DNA of 64,000 nucleotides, from contig NZ_JACAOS010000018.1 in the NCBI RefSeq assembly GCF_013386165.1, positions 347,382 through 411,381 on the forward strand, written 5' to 3'. A model generated the notes under the pieces. It was not told the DNA's origin and made no database searches. It worked only from the letters and a program-made list of their open reading frames with translations. The position numbers were made by a program, and so were the translations under genes. The stretch comes from Pseudomonas gingeri. GTDB taxonomy: Bacteria; Pseudomonadota; Gammaproteobacteria; Pseudomonadales; Pseudomonadaceae. The number at the start of each line of letters is the position of its first letter. Position 1 is the first letter of the stretch. Positions 18,384 to 26,597 of this stretch are shown piece by piece.

Positions 18384-18779
18384 ATGAAATATCCACTCAT
18401 AGCGTGTTTGACTCTCAGCTTGCTGGGCCTGGCCACGGGCGCACAGGCGGCCGATGGCTGCGATGCCAGCCAGGCGGCGATGAATGAATGTGCGGGCAAG
18501 GCATTCAAGCAGGCCGATAACGACCTGAACACCTACTACAAGACCCAGATGGACTACCTGAAGACCCCGGCCAGCAAGGACGCGCTCAAGGATGCCCAGC
18601 GCAAGTGGCTGGTCTTCCGTGACGCCGATTGCCTGTATCGCAATGGCAAACCGGCGGACGGCGGGACGATCTGGCCGCTGCTCGATCTGCAGTGCAAGAC
18701 TGAACTGACCCAGCAGCGTGCGGCGCAGTTGAAGGCTTATACCGAATGTCGCGATGAAACCAATTTTTGCCGCCGGTGA
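18384..18779 (+). CDS. LprI-like (DUF1311) periplasmic protein
   Basis: Secreted protein of 131 aa with a signal peptide (about residues 1-23, ending GAQAA) and a lysozyme-inhibitor-LprI-like domain. Family features seen are CDASQAAMNECAGKAFKQADNDLN (cysteines about 26 and 35), LKDAQRKWLVFRDADC (about 71-86) and further cysteines near LDLQCKTEL and ETNFC, suggesting disulfides. A lysozyme-inhibitory function is known for some relatives only. It stands alone behind the GST terminator. Confidence 0.8.
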   Translation: MKYPLIACLTLSLLGLATGAQAADGCDASQAAMNECAGKAFKQADNDLNTYYKTQMDYLKTPASKDALKDAQRKWLVFRDADCLYRNGKPADGGTIWPLLDLQCKTELTQQRAAQLKAYTECRDETNFCRR

Positions 18780-18791
18780 TGGCGACGGGCT

Positions 18792-19163
18792 TCAGGCTGC
18801 GGCAAAGCGCTTCTGCAGATAATCGATGATCACCTTGGATTCGTACATCCAGGTGGTCTGGCCGTTTTCTTCGATACGCAGGCACGGCACCTTGATCTTG
18901 CCGCCTTGCTCAAGCAGGGTCTGGCGATCCTGTTCGTTGTTCTTCGCGTCGCGCAGTGCCACCGGCACGTTGAGGCGGCGCAGGGTGCGGCGGGTCTTCA
19001 CGCAGAACGGGCAGGCGTGGAACTGATACAGGGTCAGGTCCTTGGCGGCGGCATCGACCTTGGCCTGGTCCGGCGTGGAGCGTTTTTGCTTGCCGGGGCG
19101 GGTGAGGAAATCGATGAAGATGATGAGTTGGCCCAGGCCGACTCGAAGTGCTTTGACGAACAC
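18792..19163 (-). CDS. Glutaredoxin/GST-N-like thiol protein
   Basis: Protein of 123 aa with a thioredoxin-like domain. The redox motif CPFC (in FHACPFCVKTRRTL, about residues 52-55) and IKVPCLRIEENG with cis-proline (about 91) are glutaredoxin-like, followed by WMYESKVIIDYL like the GST N-domain. The first about 25 residues (KALRVGLGQLIIFIDFL) look like an amphipathic or membrane-associated segment. GTG start at 19163 with GAGG upstream. Electron donor and target unknown. Confidence 0.8.
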   Translation of the reverse strand: MFVKALRVGLGQLIIFIDFLTRPGKQKRSTPDQAKVDAAAKDLTLYQFHACPFCVKTRRTLRRLNVPVALRDAKNNEQDRQTLLEQGGKIKVPCLRIEENGQTTWMYESKVIIDYLQKRFAAA

Positions 19164-19221
19164 GGGATAGCCTCGCGGGCGGTAGATGACGGGACGCAGC
19201 TTACCTGATTTTCCCCGTACG

Positions 19222-19252
19222 AAAAAAAACCGGCGATGAACGCCGGTTTTTT
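19222..19252 (-). terminator. Rho-independent terminator of folE
   Basis: ACCGGCG / CGCCGGT stem flanked by A8 and T6 runs, so it can work in both directions; 15 bp after the folE stop on the minus strand. Confidence 0.85.
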
Positions 19253-19266
19253 CATGTCACCGATGC

Positions 19267-19812
19267 TTATTTGATCAACGCCAGGAATTCGCTGCGGGTC
19301 GCGGCGTTTTCGCGGAACTCGCCCAGCATCACCGAGGTGATCATCGACGAATTCTGTTTCTCCACACCGCGCATCATCATGCACATGTGCTTGGCTTCGA
19401 TCACCACCGCGACACCCAGGGCACCGGTCACCTGCTGGACCGCGTCGGCGATCTGGCGGCTGAGGTTTTCCTGGATCTGCAGGCGTCGGGCGTACATGTC
19501 GACAATGCGCGCGACCTTGGACAGGCCCAGCACCTTGCCGCTCGGAATGTAGGCCACATGGGCCTTGCCGATAAAGGGCAGCAGGTGGTGTTCGCACAAC
19601 GAGTAGAGCTCGATGTCCTTGACCAGCACCATTTCGCTGTTGTCAGAGCTGAACAAGGCACCGTTGGTGACTTCTTCCAGGGTCTGTTCGTAACCGCGGC
19701 AAAGGTACTGCATGGCTTTGGCGGCGCGCTTGGGCGTGTCGAGCAGACCCTCGCGGGAGACGTCCTCGCCGAGTTGGCCGAGGATCGCGGTGTAATTCTG
19801 TTCCAGGGACAT
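19267..19812 (-). CDS. folE: GTP cyclohydrolase I
   Basis: First enzyme of tetrahydrofolate/pterin synthesis, GTP to 7,8-dihydroneopterin triphosphate. The 181-aa protein shows the zinc site CEHHLLPF (about residues 72-79), HVAYIPSGKVLGLSKVARIVD and the second zinc ligand region EAKHMCMMMRG (about 137-147). Sequence and length are those of classical FolE (type IA). Monocistronic-looking, with an Smr-domain gene upstream on the same strand. Confidence 0.96.
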   Translation of the reverse strand: MSLEQNYTAILGQLGEDVSREGLLDTPKRAAKAMQYLCRGYEQTLEEVTNGALFSSDNSEMVLVKDIELYSLCEHHLLPFIGKAHVAYIPSGKVLGLSKVARIVDMYARRLQIQENLSRQIADAVQQVTGALGVAVVIEAKHMCMMMRGVEKQNSSMITSVMLGEFRENAATRSEFLALIK

Positions 19813-19890
19813 GAAGCTACCTGTGGGAGTTTACGCAAAGAACAAGGATACGGCGGCTGGCAGCCGCCTGCAAATTCGATGACAGTTCGG

Positions 19891-20448
19891 TTACTCGTCG
19901 CGACCTTCCATCATGGTCCGTTTGAGCATCACATACACCGCGCCCGCGCCGCCATGCTTCGGCTGGCAGGAGGTGAAACCGAGGACCTGGGCGTGTTGGC
20001 GCAGCCAGGTGTTGACGTGGCTCTTGATCATCGGACGCTTGCCATCCAGGCGTACTGCCTTGCCATGGGTGACACGCACGCAGCGAATCTCGAACCTGGT
20101 CGCCTCGGCGAGAAACGCCCAGAGGGTTTCCCGGGCTTTTTCCACACTCATGCCGTGCAGGTCGAGGCTGCCTTCGAACGGGATCTGGCCGATCTTGAGC
20201 TTGCGCATCTGGCTTTCCTGGACCCCGTCGCGAGCCCAGTGCAGGTCGTCTTCGGGACCTACGTCGATGACGAACTGGTCCGACAGACCGTCCACCGCGG
20301 TGTCCTGCACCCGTACCGTGGCCGCCTGGCGCAGCTTGGCCAGTTGCGCGCGGTCGGACTTGGGCTTGCCGGTGTCGGCACGGTCATGCTTGATCGGCTT
20401 GACGCCACGGATCTCGCTTTTGAACAGGGAAAAATCGTCGTCTTGCAT
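19891..20448 (-). CDS. Smr-domain protein
   Basis: Protein of 185 aa with a C-terminal Smr (small MutS-related) domain, a fold with nicking-endonuclease or RNase activity in several relatives. The motif LDLHGMSVEKARETL (about residues 95-109) and RCVRVTHGKAVR followed by LKSHVNTWL-type and GGAGAVYVML segments mark the domain. The basic N-terminal half is likely disordered. The ATG at 20448 opens MQDDDFSLFKSEI, as in E. coli SmrB/YfcN-like proteins; SmrB rescues collided ribosomes, so that role is possible. Confidence 0.82.
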   Translation of the reverse strand: MQDDDFSLFKSEIRGVKPIKHDRADTGKPKSDRAQLAKLRQAATVRVQDTAVDGLSDQFVIDVGPEDDLHWARDGVQESQMRKLKIGQIPFEGSLDLHGMSVEKARETLWAFLAEATRFEIRCVRVTHGKAVRLDGKRPMIKSHVNTWLRQHAQVLGFTSCQPKHGGAGAVYVMLKRTMMEGRDE

Positions 20449-20524
20449 GTCAGCCTCCGCAGGGCCCGGCAGTTTACCCAAGTCCCCCGGTTGTCGTCAC
20501 AGTCGATTGCGCGCAGGTGCTTGA

Positions 20525-20845
20525 TCAGTCGTGCTTTTTCATCAAGTGGGGGGCGATGTCCAGCCCTTGGCCACGGCGCATCCGACGACGGCTGCGGCGC
20601 CACAACCAGACCCCGAACCAGAGCGTCAGCACGCCCACGCCCAGGACCACCGCCGAACCGCCCGGCGTGGCATTCAAATCCCCCAGGGCCGGTGCATGGC
20701 CGAGCAGGCTGGCCGCACCGGCCATGACCAGCAACACCCCGAAGGTTGCCAACAGCGCCGCAATCGCCGCGCTCAAACGCGAGCCCCAGGTGCTTCGGCC
20801 TCGTGGCCGCAAGCGGCGAGCGTCAAAACCATCGGATATCTTCAT
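20525..20845 (-). CDS. Small two-TM membrane protein of unknown function
   Basis: 106-aa protein with a basic N-terminus, two hydrophobic helices (LSAAIAALLATFGVLLVMAGAA, about residues 24-45, truncated here as a landmark; and AVVLGVGVLTLWFGVWLW, about 65-82) and a very basic stretch RRSRRRMRRGQ. No family was recognised. It lies between the smr gene and the isochorismatase-like gene. Confidence 0.6.
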   Translation of the reverse strand: MKISDGFDARRLRPRGRSTWGSRLSAAIAALLATFGVLLVMAGAASLLGHAPALGDLNATPGGSAVVLGVGVLTLWFGVWLWRRSRRRMRRGQGLDIAPHLMKKHD

Positions 20846-20983
20846 TCCGATTTCCTCTATGAGTATCGGCCCTTCGACCGGGAGATGGTCGGCTTGTTCC
20901 TGATGTGTCCGGGAAATCGGAAAATGAGACGCAATTGATCGCGTTAATGGATGGGCGGTCGCCAGGGCCGCCCATCGACGGCG

Positions 20984-21577
20984 TCAGCCGATCAGGTGCT
21001 GGGTCAGGGCGAGGGTGGCGAAGTTGTCCGCCATGATCGCCATCTCGGTGCGCTGGACCTGGGCGGCGCTGATGATTTCATCTTTGTAGGGCAGGTCGCG
21101 GGTCGCGCAGGCATCTTCCACCAGGGTGCAGCGAAAGCCCAGGTTCTTGGCCGCGCGCACCGTGGTGCTGACGCTGGAGTGACTCATGAAGCCGCAGACG
21201 ATCAGGTCCAGGGAGCCGAGCTCCTGCAGGTGTTTCTCAAGGCCGGTGCCGTGAAAGGCGCTGGGCAGCAGCTTGCCGATCAGGGTTTCGTCACCCTGGG
21301 GTTCCAGCCCGGGAATGAACTCGCCGCGTTCGCCCTGGGGGTCGAACAGACCGCCGACGGTGCCCAGGTGGCGGATGTGCACGATGGGCCTTCCGGCCTG
21401 GCGGGCGGCGGCAACCAATTGCTTGATATTGTCGACGGCAGCGTCCATGCCGGACAGGGCAAGCGGGCCGCTGAGATATTCTTTCTGGGCGTCGATGATC
21501 AACAGGCTGGCATGGCTCAGATTGGCGGCAGCATAACCACGGCCGCTGAGTTGAAACATCGTCTTTGGAACGGACAT
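20984..21577 (-). CDS. Isochorismatase-fold hydrolase with Ser at the catalytic Cys position
   Basis: 197-aa protein of the isochorismatase/cysteine-hydrolase superfamily. The catalytic Asp (D29 in LLIIDAQ) and Lys (K102 in IGKLLPSAF) are present. The usual nucleophile position, normally in a G-x-M-(S/T)-H-x-C-V motif, reads GFMSHSSVSTTVRAA, putting Ser135 in place of Cys. It may be a serine variant or a non-hydrolytic relative. Substrate unknown. It precedes prmB divergently. Confidence 0.82.
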   Translation of the reverse strand: MSVPKTMFQLSGRGYAAANLSHASLLIIDAQKEYLSGPLALSGMDAAVDNIKQLVAAARQAGRPIVHIRHLGTVGGLFDPQGERGEFIPGLEPQGDETLIGKLLPSAFHGTGLEKHLQELGSLDLIVCGFMSHSSVSTTVRAAKNLGFRCTLVEDACATRDLPYKDEIISAAQVQRTEMAIMADNFATLALTQHLIG

Positions 21578-21797
21578 TCGGGGCTCCTTTGAGTGGGGCT
21601 TTTACCGCATTCTCCTCCGGCTGAGCGCGTATGTGAATCGCAACCCGTGCAGGCGGCGTCGTTATTGGGCTGTAGCCGTGTCAAGGATTGTTTGTCGGGG
21701 CCCGAAATGCTGGGCAGTGATGTCTTTTTGCCTTATTTTCACCCGGTGCCGGTTTGACTGTTAGAATCGCCCGTCGTTTTTTCAGGAGCCTTCCCCC

Positions 21798-22706
21798 GTG
21801 ATCAATTCCCGCCTGCGCACGCTGCGCGACCATATTCGTTGGGCTGTCAGTCGCTTTCATGGCGCGGATCTGTTTTTCGGTCATGGCACCGACAATGCCT
21901 GGGACGAGGCGCGTCAGTTGGTGCTGGGGGCCTTGCACCTGCCTTGGGAAATCGCCGACAGCTACCTCGACTGCCGCCTGGAAGACGACGAGCTGAGCCG
22001 CTTGCAGCATTTGCTCAAGCGCCGCATCGAAGACCGCGTGCCCACCGCCTACCTGCTGGGTGAGGCCTGGTTCTGTGGCATGTCGTTTATCGTCGATGAG
22101 CGGGTACTGATTCCGCGCTCGCCGATTGGCGAATTGATTGAAGGCCACTTCGCTCCCTGGCTGGCGAATGAGCCGGCGCGGATCCTCGATCTGTGCACCG
22201 GCTCCGGCTGTATCGGGATCGCCTGTGCCTATGAGTTCCAGCAGGCTGAAGTGGTATTGGCCGACCTGTCTTTCGAAGCATTGGAAGTGGCCAACCAGAA
22301 TATCGAGCGTCATGGTGTCGATGAGCGGGTGTTCACGGTCCAGGGCGATGGTTTCGACGGTCTGCCCGGCCAGCGTTTCGACCTGATCGTCTCCAATCCT
22401 CCTTATGTGGATGCCGAGGACTTTGCCGACATGCCGGAGGAATACCAGCACGAACCCGAACTGGGCCTGGCCTGCGGTGACGACGGCCTGAACCTGGTAC
22501 GGCGGATGCTGGCCGAGGCGGCGGACCATCTGACCGAGAAGGGCTTGCTGATTGTCGAAGTCGGCAACAGCCAGGTGCATGTCGAGGCGTTGTACCCCGA
22601 GGTGGACTTCGCCTGGCTGGACTTCGAGCGCGGCGGTCACGGCGTGTTCATGCTCACGGCCGAGCAGTGCCGGGTGCATCAGGCGTCGTTTGTCGCGAAG
22701 ATCTGA
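21798..22706 (+). CDS. prmB: Ribosomal protein L3 N5-glutamine methyltransferase
   Basis: SAM-dependent methyltransferase that modifies a glutamine of ribosomal protein L3. The 302-aa product has an N-terminal helical domain, SAM motif LDLCTGSGCIGIACA (about residues 128-142) and the glutamine-methylase signature SNPPYVDAEDF (about 198-208). The GTG start at 21798 follows AGGAG nine bases upstream. Alone between a divergent hydrolase gene and deaD. Confidence 0.93.
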   Translation: MINSRLRTLRDHIRWAVSRFHGADLFFGHGTDNAWDEARQLVLGALHLPWEIADSYLDCRLEDDELSRLQHLLKRRIEDRVPTAYLLGEAWFCGMSFIVDERVLIPRSPIGELIEGHFAPWLANEPARILDLCTGSGCIGIACAYEFQQAEVVLADLSFEALEVANQNIERHGVDERVFTVQGDGFDGLPGQRFDLIVSNPPYVDAEDFADMPEEYQHEPELGLACGDDGLNLVRRMLAEAADHLTEKGLLIVEVGNSQVHVEALYPEVDFAWLDFERGGHGVFMLTAEQCRVHQASFVAKI

Positions 22707-23124
22707 AGGCAAACACCAGGGGCTTGCGTTGCGCGCTGGCGGTACGGGCACATTCCGACGAGTGAACCGTTTAAGTCGCCAGCCCCACCCGGCAAGGTGG
22801 GCAAGATGCAGGTCCTCGGTCGATTATCTGTAAAGCCCGCCATAGAGAGGCGTGCAGCGACTTTTTCAGATAAATAAATCTCCCTTTTTTCGCCAATTCC
22901 GGTATAGTGCGCGCCGGCCTTTAACCGGGCCGCGTTTAGGTAATGCAATTTCCCGAAGTCAGCTTCGGCTGCTGTCCGCCATGCGGACTATCCTTGACGA
23001 TTCCTTCATTCAATCGTTTTCGCAAATCCCCGCCGACAAAGCTGCCAGGGTGACTCTCAGAGTCTTACAAGGCATGCGCAGCTTTGGAGCATGGGTCTTT
23101 GCGGATGCACTTAGAGGCAGACCC
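22707..23124 (+). promoter_or_regulatory. Promoter and long structured leader of deaD
   Basis: 418 bp without a gene. A sigma-70-like promoter is proposed with TCGCCA (22890-22895), a 17-bp spacer and TATAGT (22913-22918), giving a leader of about 200 nt. The leader carries small hairpins: CAGCTTCGGCTG, GTCCGCCATGCGGAC and GACTCTCAGAGTC, and a GGGTCT...AGACCC pair just before the start codon. This resembles temperature- or autoregulated leaders of csdA/deaD genes. Confidence 0.55.
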
Positions 23125-24798
23125 ATGACCCAGGAAATCGGCGGCTTCGCCGCTTTTAATCTTAATCCGAATATTCTTGCAGCCGTCATCGCGACTGGCT
23201 ACGAAGAGCCTTCGGCTATCCAGCAGCAATCGATCCCGATCATCATGGCCGGCCACGACATGATTGGCCAGGCGCAAACCGGTACGGGTAAAACCGCTGC
23301 GTTCGCCCTGCCGATCCTGCATCGCATCGATCCTGCTAAGCGCGAACCGCAAGCCCTGATCCTGGCGCCAACCCGTGAGTTGGCGTTGCAAGTAGCAACC
23401 GCTTTCGAAACCTACGCCAAGCAAATGCCGGGCGTTACCGTTGTGGCCGTTTACGGCGGCGCGCCCATGGGCCCGCAACTGAAAGCAATCCGTAATGGCG
23501 CACAGATCGTTGTCGCCACGCCGGGCCGTCTGTGCGACCACCTGCGTCGTGACGAAAAAGTCCTCGCCACCGTGAACCACCTGGTTCTCGATGAAGCGGA
23601 CGAAATGCTCAAGCTCGGCTTCATGGATGACCTGGAAGTCATCTTCAAGGCCTTGCCGGCAACCCGTCAGACCGTTTTGTTCTCGGCAACCCTGCCGCAG
23701 TCGATCCGTGCCATTGCCGAGCGCCATCTGCGCGAGCCACAGCACGTCAAGATCCAGACCAAGACCCAGACCGTTACCGCGATCGAACAGGCTCACCTGT
23801 TGGTTCACGCCGACCAGAAGACCTCGGCTGTGCTGAGCCTGCTGGAAGTCGAGGATTTCGACGCACTGATCATGTTCGTGCGCACCAAGCAAGCGACCCT
23901 GGACCTGGCCAGTGCCCTGGAAGCCAAAGGCTATAAAGCTGCTGCGCTGAACGGTGACATCGCCCAGAACCAGCGTGAGCGCGTCATCGACTCCCTCAAG
24001 GATGGCCGTCTGGACATCGTTGTAGCGACCGACGTTGCTGCTCGTGGCCTGGACGTTCCGCGCATCACTCACGTGTTCAACGTCGACATGCCGTACGATC
24101 CTGAGTCCTACGTTCACCGTATCGGCCGTACTGGCCGTGCCGGTCGCGAAGGTCGTGCCTTGTTGCTGGTGACGCCTCGTGAGCGCCGCATGCTGCAGGT
24201 GATCGAGCGTGTAACCGGTCAGAAAGTTGCCGAAGTCCGCCTGCCGGACGCCCAGGCTGTTCTCGATGCGCGCATCAAGAAACTGACCAACAGCCTGTCG
24301 CCGCTGGTTGCTGATGCTGAATCGACCCATGGTGACCTGCTGGATCGCCTGACCGCCGATATCGGTTGCAGCCCGCGTGCCCTGGCCGCGGCCCTGCTGC
24401 GCAAGGCCACCAATGGCCAGGCGCTGACCCTGGCGGCGATCGAGAAAGAGCGTCCGCTGGTGCCGAACAATGCGCCACGTGGCGATCGTCCGGAGCGTTC
24501 CGGTGACCGTCCTGAGCGTAGCGATCGTGAGCGTCGTGCACCGGTGCCATTGGCTGAAGGTCGTGCCCGCTGCCGTACCGCGCTGGGTGCGCGTGACGGT
24601 ATCGCCGCCAAGAACCTGCTGGGTGCCATCCTCAACGAAGGTGGCCTGGCCCGTGAAGCGATCGGTCGCATCCAGGTGCGTGACAGCTTCAGCCTGGTGG
24701 AACTGCCGGAAGATGGTCTGGAGCGTCTGCTGACCAAGCTGAAGGACACTCGTGTGGCTGGCAAGCAGCTCAAGCTGCGTCGCTACCGCGAAGATTGA
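23125..24798 (+). CDS. deaD: DEAD-box ATP-dependent RNA helicase with DbpA-type RNA-binding domain
   Basis: RNA helicase of 557 aa, likely the CsdA/DeaD protein acting in ribosome assembly and RNA turnover, especially in the cold. Motifs in order: Q-motif region GYEEPSAIQQQSIP, Walker A AQTGTGKT (about residues 50-57), PTRELALQ, TPGRL, DEAD (about 157-160), SAT, and in domain 2 ARGLD and HRIGRTGRAG. A charged RPERSGDRPERSDRERR linker (about 454-470) precedes a DbpA-like RNA-binding fold. The frame is open upstream, but the ATG at 23125 gives the family start. Confidence 0.93.
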   Translation: MTQEIGGFAAFNLNPNILAAVIATGYEEPSAIQQQSIPIIMAGHDMIGQAQTGTGKTAAFALPILHRIDPAKREPQALILAPTRELALQVATAFETYAKQMPGVTVVAVYGGAPMGPQLKAIRNGAQIVVATPGRLCDHLRRDEKVLATVNHLVLDEADEMLKLGFMDDLEVIFKALPATRQTVLFSATLPQSIRAIAERHLREPQHVKIQTKTQTVTAIEQAHLLVHADQKTSAVLSLLEVEDFDALIMFVRTKQATLDLASALEAKGYKAAALNGDIAQNQRERVIDSLKDGRLDIVVATDVAARGLDVPRITHVFNVDMPYDPESYVHRIGRTGRAGREGRALLLVTPRERRMLQVIERVTGQKVAEVRLPDAQAVLDARIKKLTNSLSPLVADAESTHGDLLDRLTADIGCSPRALAAALLRKATNGQALTLAAIEKERPLVPNNAPRGDRPERSGDRPERSDRERRAPVPLAEGRARCRTALGARDGIAAKNLLGAILNEGGLAREAIGRIQVRDSFSLVELPEDGLERLLTKLKDTRVAGKQLKLRRYRED

Positions 24799-24827
24799 TC
24801 AACCCCCGGGTTGATTGATCGATAAAA

Positions 24828-24856
24828 AATCCCCGCCTGGTGCGGGGATTTTTTTT
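24828..24856 (+). terminator. Rho-independent terminator of deaD
   Basis: AATCCCCGC / GCGGGGATT stem followed by T6, 29 bp after the stop codon. Confidence 0.9.
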
Positions 24857-24875
24857 GCCTGTCGAACGCCTTCCC

Positions 24876-24976
24876 TGTAGGAGCGAGCTTGCTCGCGATG
24901 GTCGCCAACGATAACGCGAGGCTATCTGACACTCCGCGGTGCCTGGGCGTTTATCGCGAGCAAGCTCGCTCCTACA
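24876..24976. repeat. REPIN-type repeat pair (GCGAGCTTGCTCGCGA family)
   Basis: TGTAGGAGCGAGCTTGCTCG and the complementary arm ending GCTCGCTCCTACA enclose about 55 bp between deaD and the dioxygenase gene. Same subfamily as 62069-62170. Confidence 0.85.
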
Positions 24977-25003
24977 GGAGGGGGCGTGGGTGATATTAGG
25001 ACA

Positions 25004-25771
25004 TCAGGCGAAGCGGTAGATGTCCATGCCCAGCGCGCCCAGGGTGAAGCCCTGGTGAGCGAGGCTCATCTGGCCGCCGGCGCCACGGGCGAAATACAAC
25101 GGAAGCAGGTGCTCGTCACTCGGGTGGCTGCGCACGGCGTAGGGCGCCTGCTTGCGGTAGTCGTGGAGGGCGGCTTCGTCATCGGCGGCGAGTTTGTCCA
25201 CCATCCAGTCGCGAAAGGCCTTGGCCCAAGGCTCGATGCTGTTGGGGCCGGCATGCCAATCCAGTTCGCCGAGGTTATGGGTGATGCTGCCGGAGCCGAT
25301 CAGCAGGATGTCCCGTTCCCGCAGGCCGGCGAGGACCTGCCCGATGCGGGTCTGCAAGGCCGGGCCCATGCGGCTTGGCAAGGACACCTGGACCACCGGG
25401 ATATCGGCTTGCGGGTACATCAGCGACAGCGGTACCCAGACACCATGGTCGAATGGGCGCTGCTCGTCGAGGCGCGCGGTCAGGCCGTCGGCCTCGAGCA
25501 GGGCGACAATCTCGGCGGCCAGCTTCGGTTCGCCGGGCGCCGGGTATTGCACGGCGAACAGTTCCCGTGGGAAACCACCGAAGTCGTGCCAGGTTTCCGG
25601 CTGCGGGTTGCTGCTGACCCGCAGGTCCTGGCTTTCCCAATGGGCCGAGACGATGACGATGGCCTTCGGTCGCGGCAGTTCGGCCGCCAGACGGGCCAGG
25701 GCCGGGCCGCTGGCGCCGGGATCCAGGGCCAGCATGGGCGAGCCGTGGGAGATGAACAGGCTGGGGAGCAT
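25004..25771 (-). CDS. Class III extradiol dioxygenase, DODA/YgiD-like
   Basis: 255-aa protein of the LigB-type extradiol dioxygenase superfamily, close to YgiD/4,5-DOPA dioxygenase. Metal-binding histidines are expected in LFISHGSPML (about residues 4-13), RPFDHGVWVPLSLMYP (about 113-128) and IGSGSITHNLGELDW (about 160-174). The ATG at 25771 has AGGA eight bases upstream, better than a start at 25792. Natural substrate unknown; not in an aromatic catabolic cluster. Confidence 0.85.
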   Translation of the reverse strand: MLPSLFISHGSPMLALDPGASGPALARLAAELPRPKAIVIVSAHWESQDLRVSSNPQPETWHDFGGFPRELFAVQYPAPGEPKLAAEIVALLEADGLTARLDEQRPFDHGVWVPLSLMYPQADIPVVQVSLPSRMGPALQTRIGQVLAGLRERDILLIGSGSITHNLGELDWHAGPNSIEPWAKAFRDWMVDKLAADDEAALHDYRKQAPYAVRSHPSDEHLLPLYFARGAGGQMSLAHQGFTLGALGMDIYRFA

Positions 25772-25880
25772 AATGAAAGTCCTGAGCGTCAAGTTATGAT
25801 GACGCCATCTTCAATCAGATCATTGATCTAAATCTAATATAAGTTTTAGTGCTTTTTGATCGAATTTTCAGGGTGAACCT

Positions 25881-26540
25881 ATGCAACCGGAATTTTGGCA
25901 CAAGCGTTGGGAACACAACCAGATCGGCTTTCACCTGGAGCAGGTCAATCCCCATTTGCAGCGTTTCTGGCCCGATCTTGCGCTGCCGGTAGACGCCCGG
26001 GTGCTGGTGCCCCTGTGTGGCAAGAGCCTCGATCTGGCGTGGCTGGCGGCGCAAGGCCTGCGGGTCCTGGGCGTGGAGTTGTCGGAGAAGGCCGTGGAGG
26101 CGTTTTTTGCCGAGCAGCAGCTCAAGCCGCTGATACGTCAGCAAGGCGCGTTCATGATCTACGAGGCCGGTCCGCTGGAGCTGTGGTGTGGGGATTTCTT
26201 CGCCCTGGCGGCCGCAGACGTTGCCGACTGCGCAGGGTTGTATGACCGGGCGGCCTTGATCGCCCTGCCGCCGCCGATGCGCGAGCAGTACACGGCGCAT
26301 TTGAGTCGGATACTACCGCTCGGTACCCAGGGACTGCTGATCACCCTCGATTACGACCAGGCCCAGCTCGACGGGCCGCCGTTCGCCGTGCTTGACGGTG
26401 AGGTCCGGCGCTTGCTGGAGCCGCTGTGGCAGCTTCAGATGGAGGAGGAGCAGGATGTGCTCGGCGAGAGCTGGAAGTTCCTCCAGGCCGGTGTCACGCG
26501 CCTCGATGAGCGGGTTTATCGACTGGAGAAGATCCTGTAG
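25881..26540 (+). CDS. tpm: Thiopurine S-methyltransferase
   Basis: SAM-dependent methyltransferase, 219 aa, with TPMT family motifs: FWHKRWEHNQIGFHLEQVNPHL near the start (about residues 5-26), RVLVPLCGKSLDLAWLAAQG (about 40-59, SAM site), GVELSEKAVEAFF and YDRAALIALPPPMREQY. In pseudomonads TPMT methylates selenium and tellurium oxyanions and thiols. Convergent with htpX across a shared terminator, as in the P. aeruginosa PA2830-PA2832 neighbourhood. Confidence 0.95.
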   Translation: MQPEFWHKRWEHNQIGFHLEQVNPHLQRFWPDLALPVDARVLVPLCGKSLDLAWLAAQGLRVLGVELSEKAVEAFFAEQQLKPLIRQQGAFMIYEAGPLELWCGDFFALAAADVADCAGLYDRAALIALPPPMREQYTAHLSRILPLGTQGLLITLDYDQAQLDGPPFAVLDGEVRRLLEPLWQLQMEEEQDVLGESWKFLQAGVTRLDERVYRLEKIL

Positions 26541-26545
26541 CGTGC

Positions 26546-26575
26546 AAAAAAAAGGGCAACTTTCGTTGCCCTCTT
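26546..26575. terminator. Bidirectional terminator between tpm and htpX
   Basis: AGGGCAAC / GTTGCCCT stem with A8 on the left (T-tract for htpX on the minus strand) and CTTTG on the right (weak T-tract for tpm). Confidence 0.85.
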
Positions 26576-26597
26576 TGTCACTGGGTTGTGAGGTCTA

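Noticed and set aside
22852..23124. In-frame upstream extension of deaD
   Set aside because: It starts upstream of the proposed -10 box and has no helicase-family sequence; the ATG at 23125 gives the normal start.
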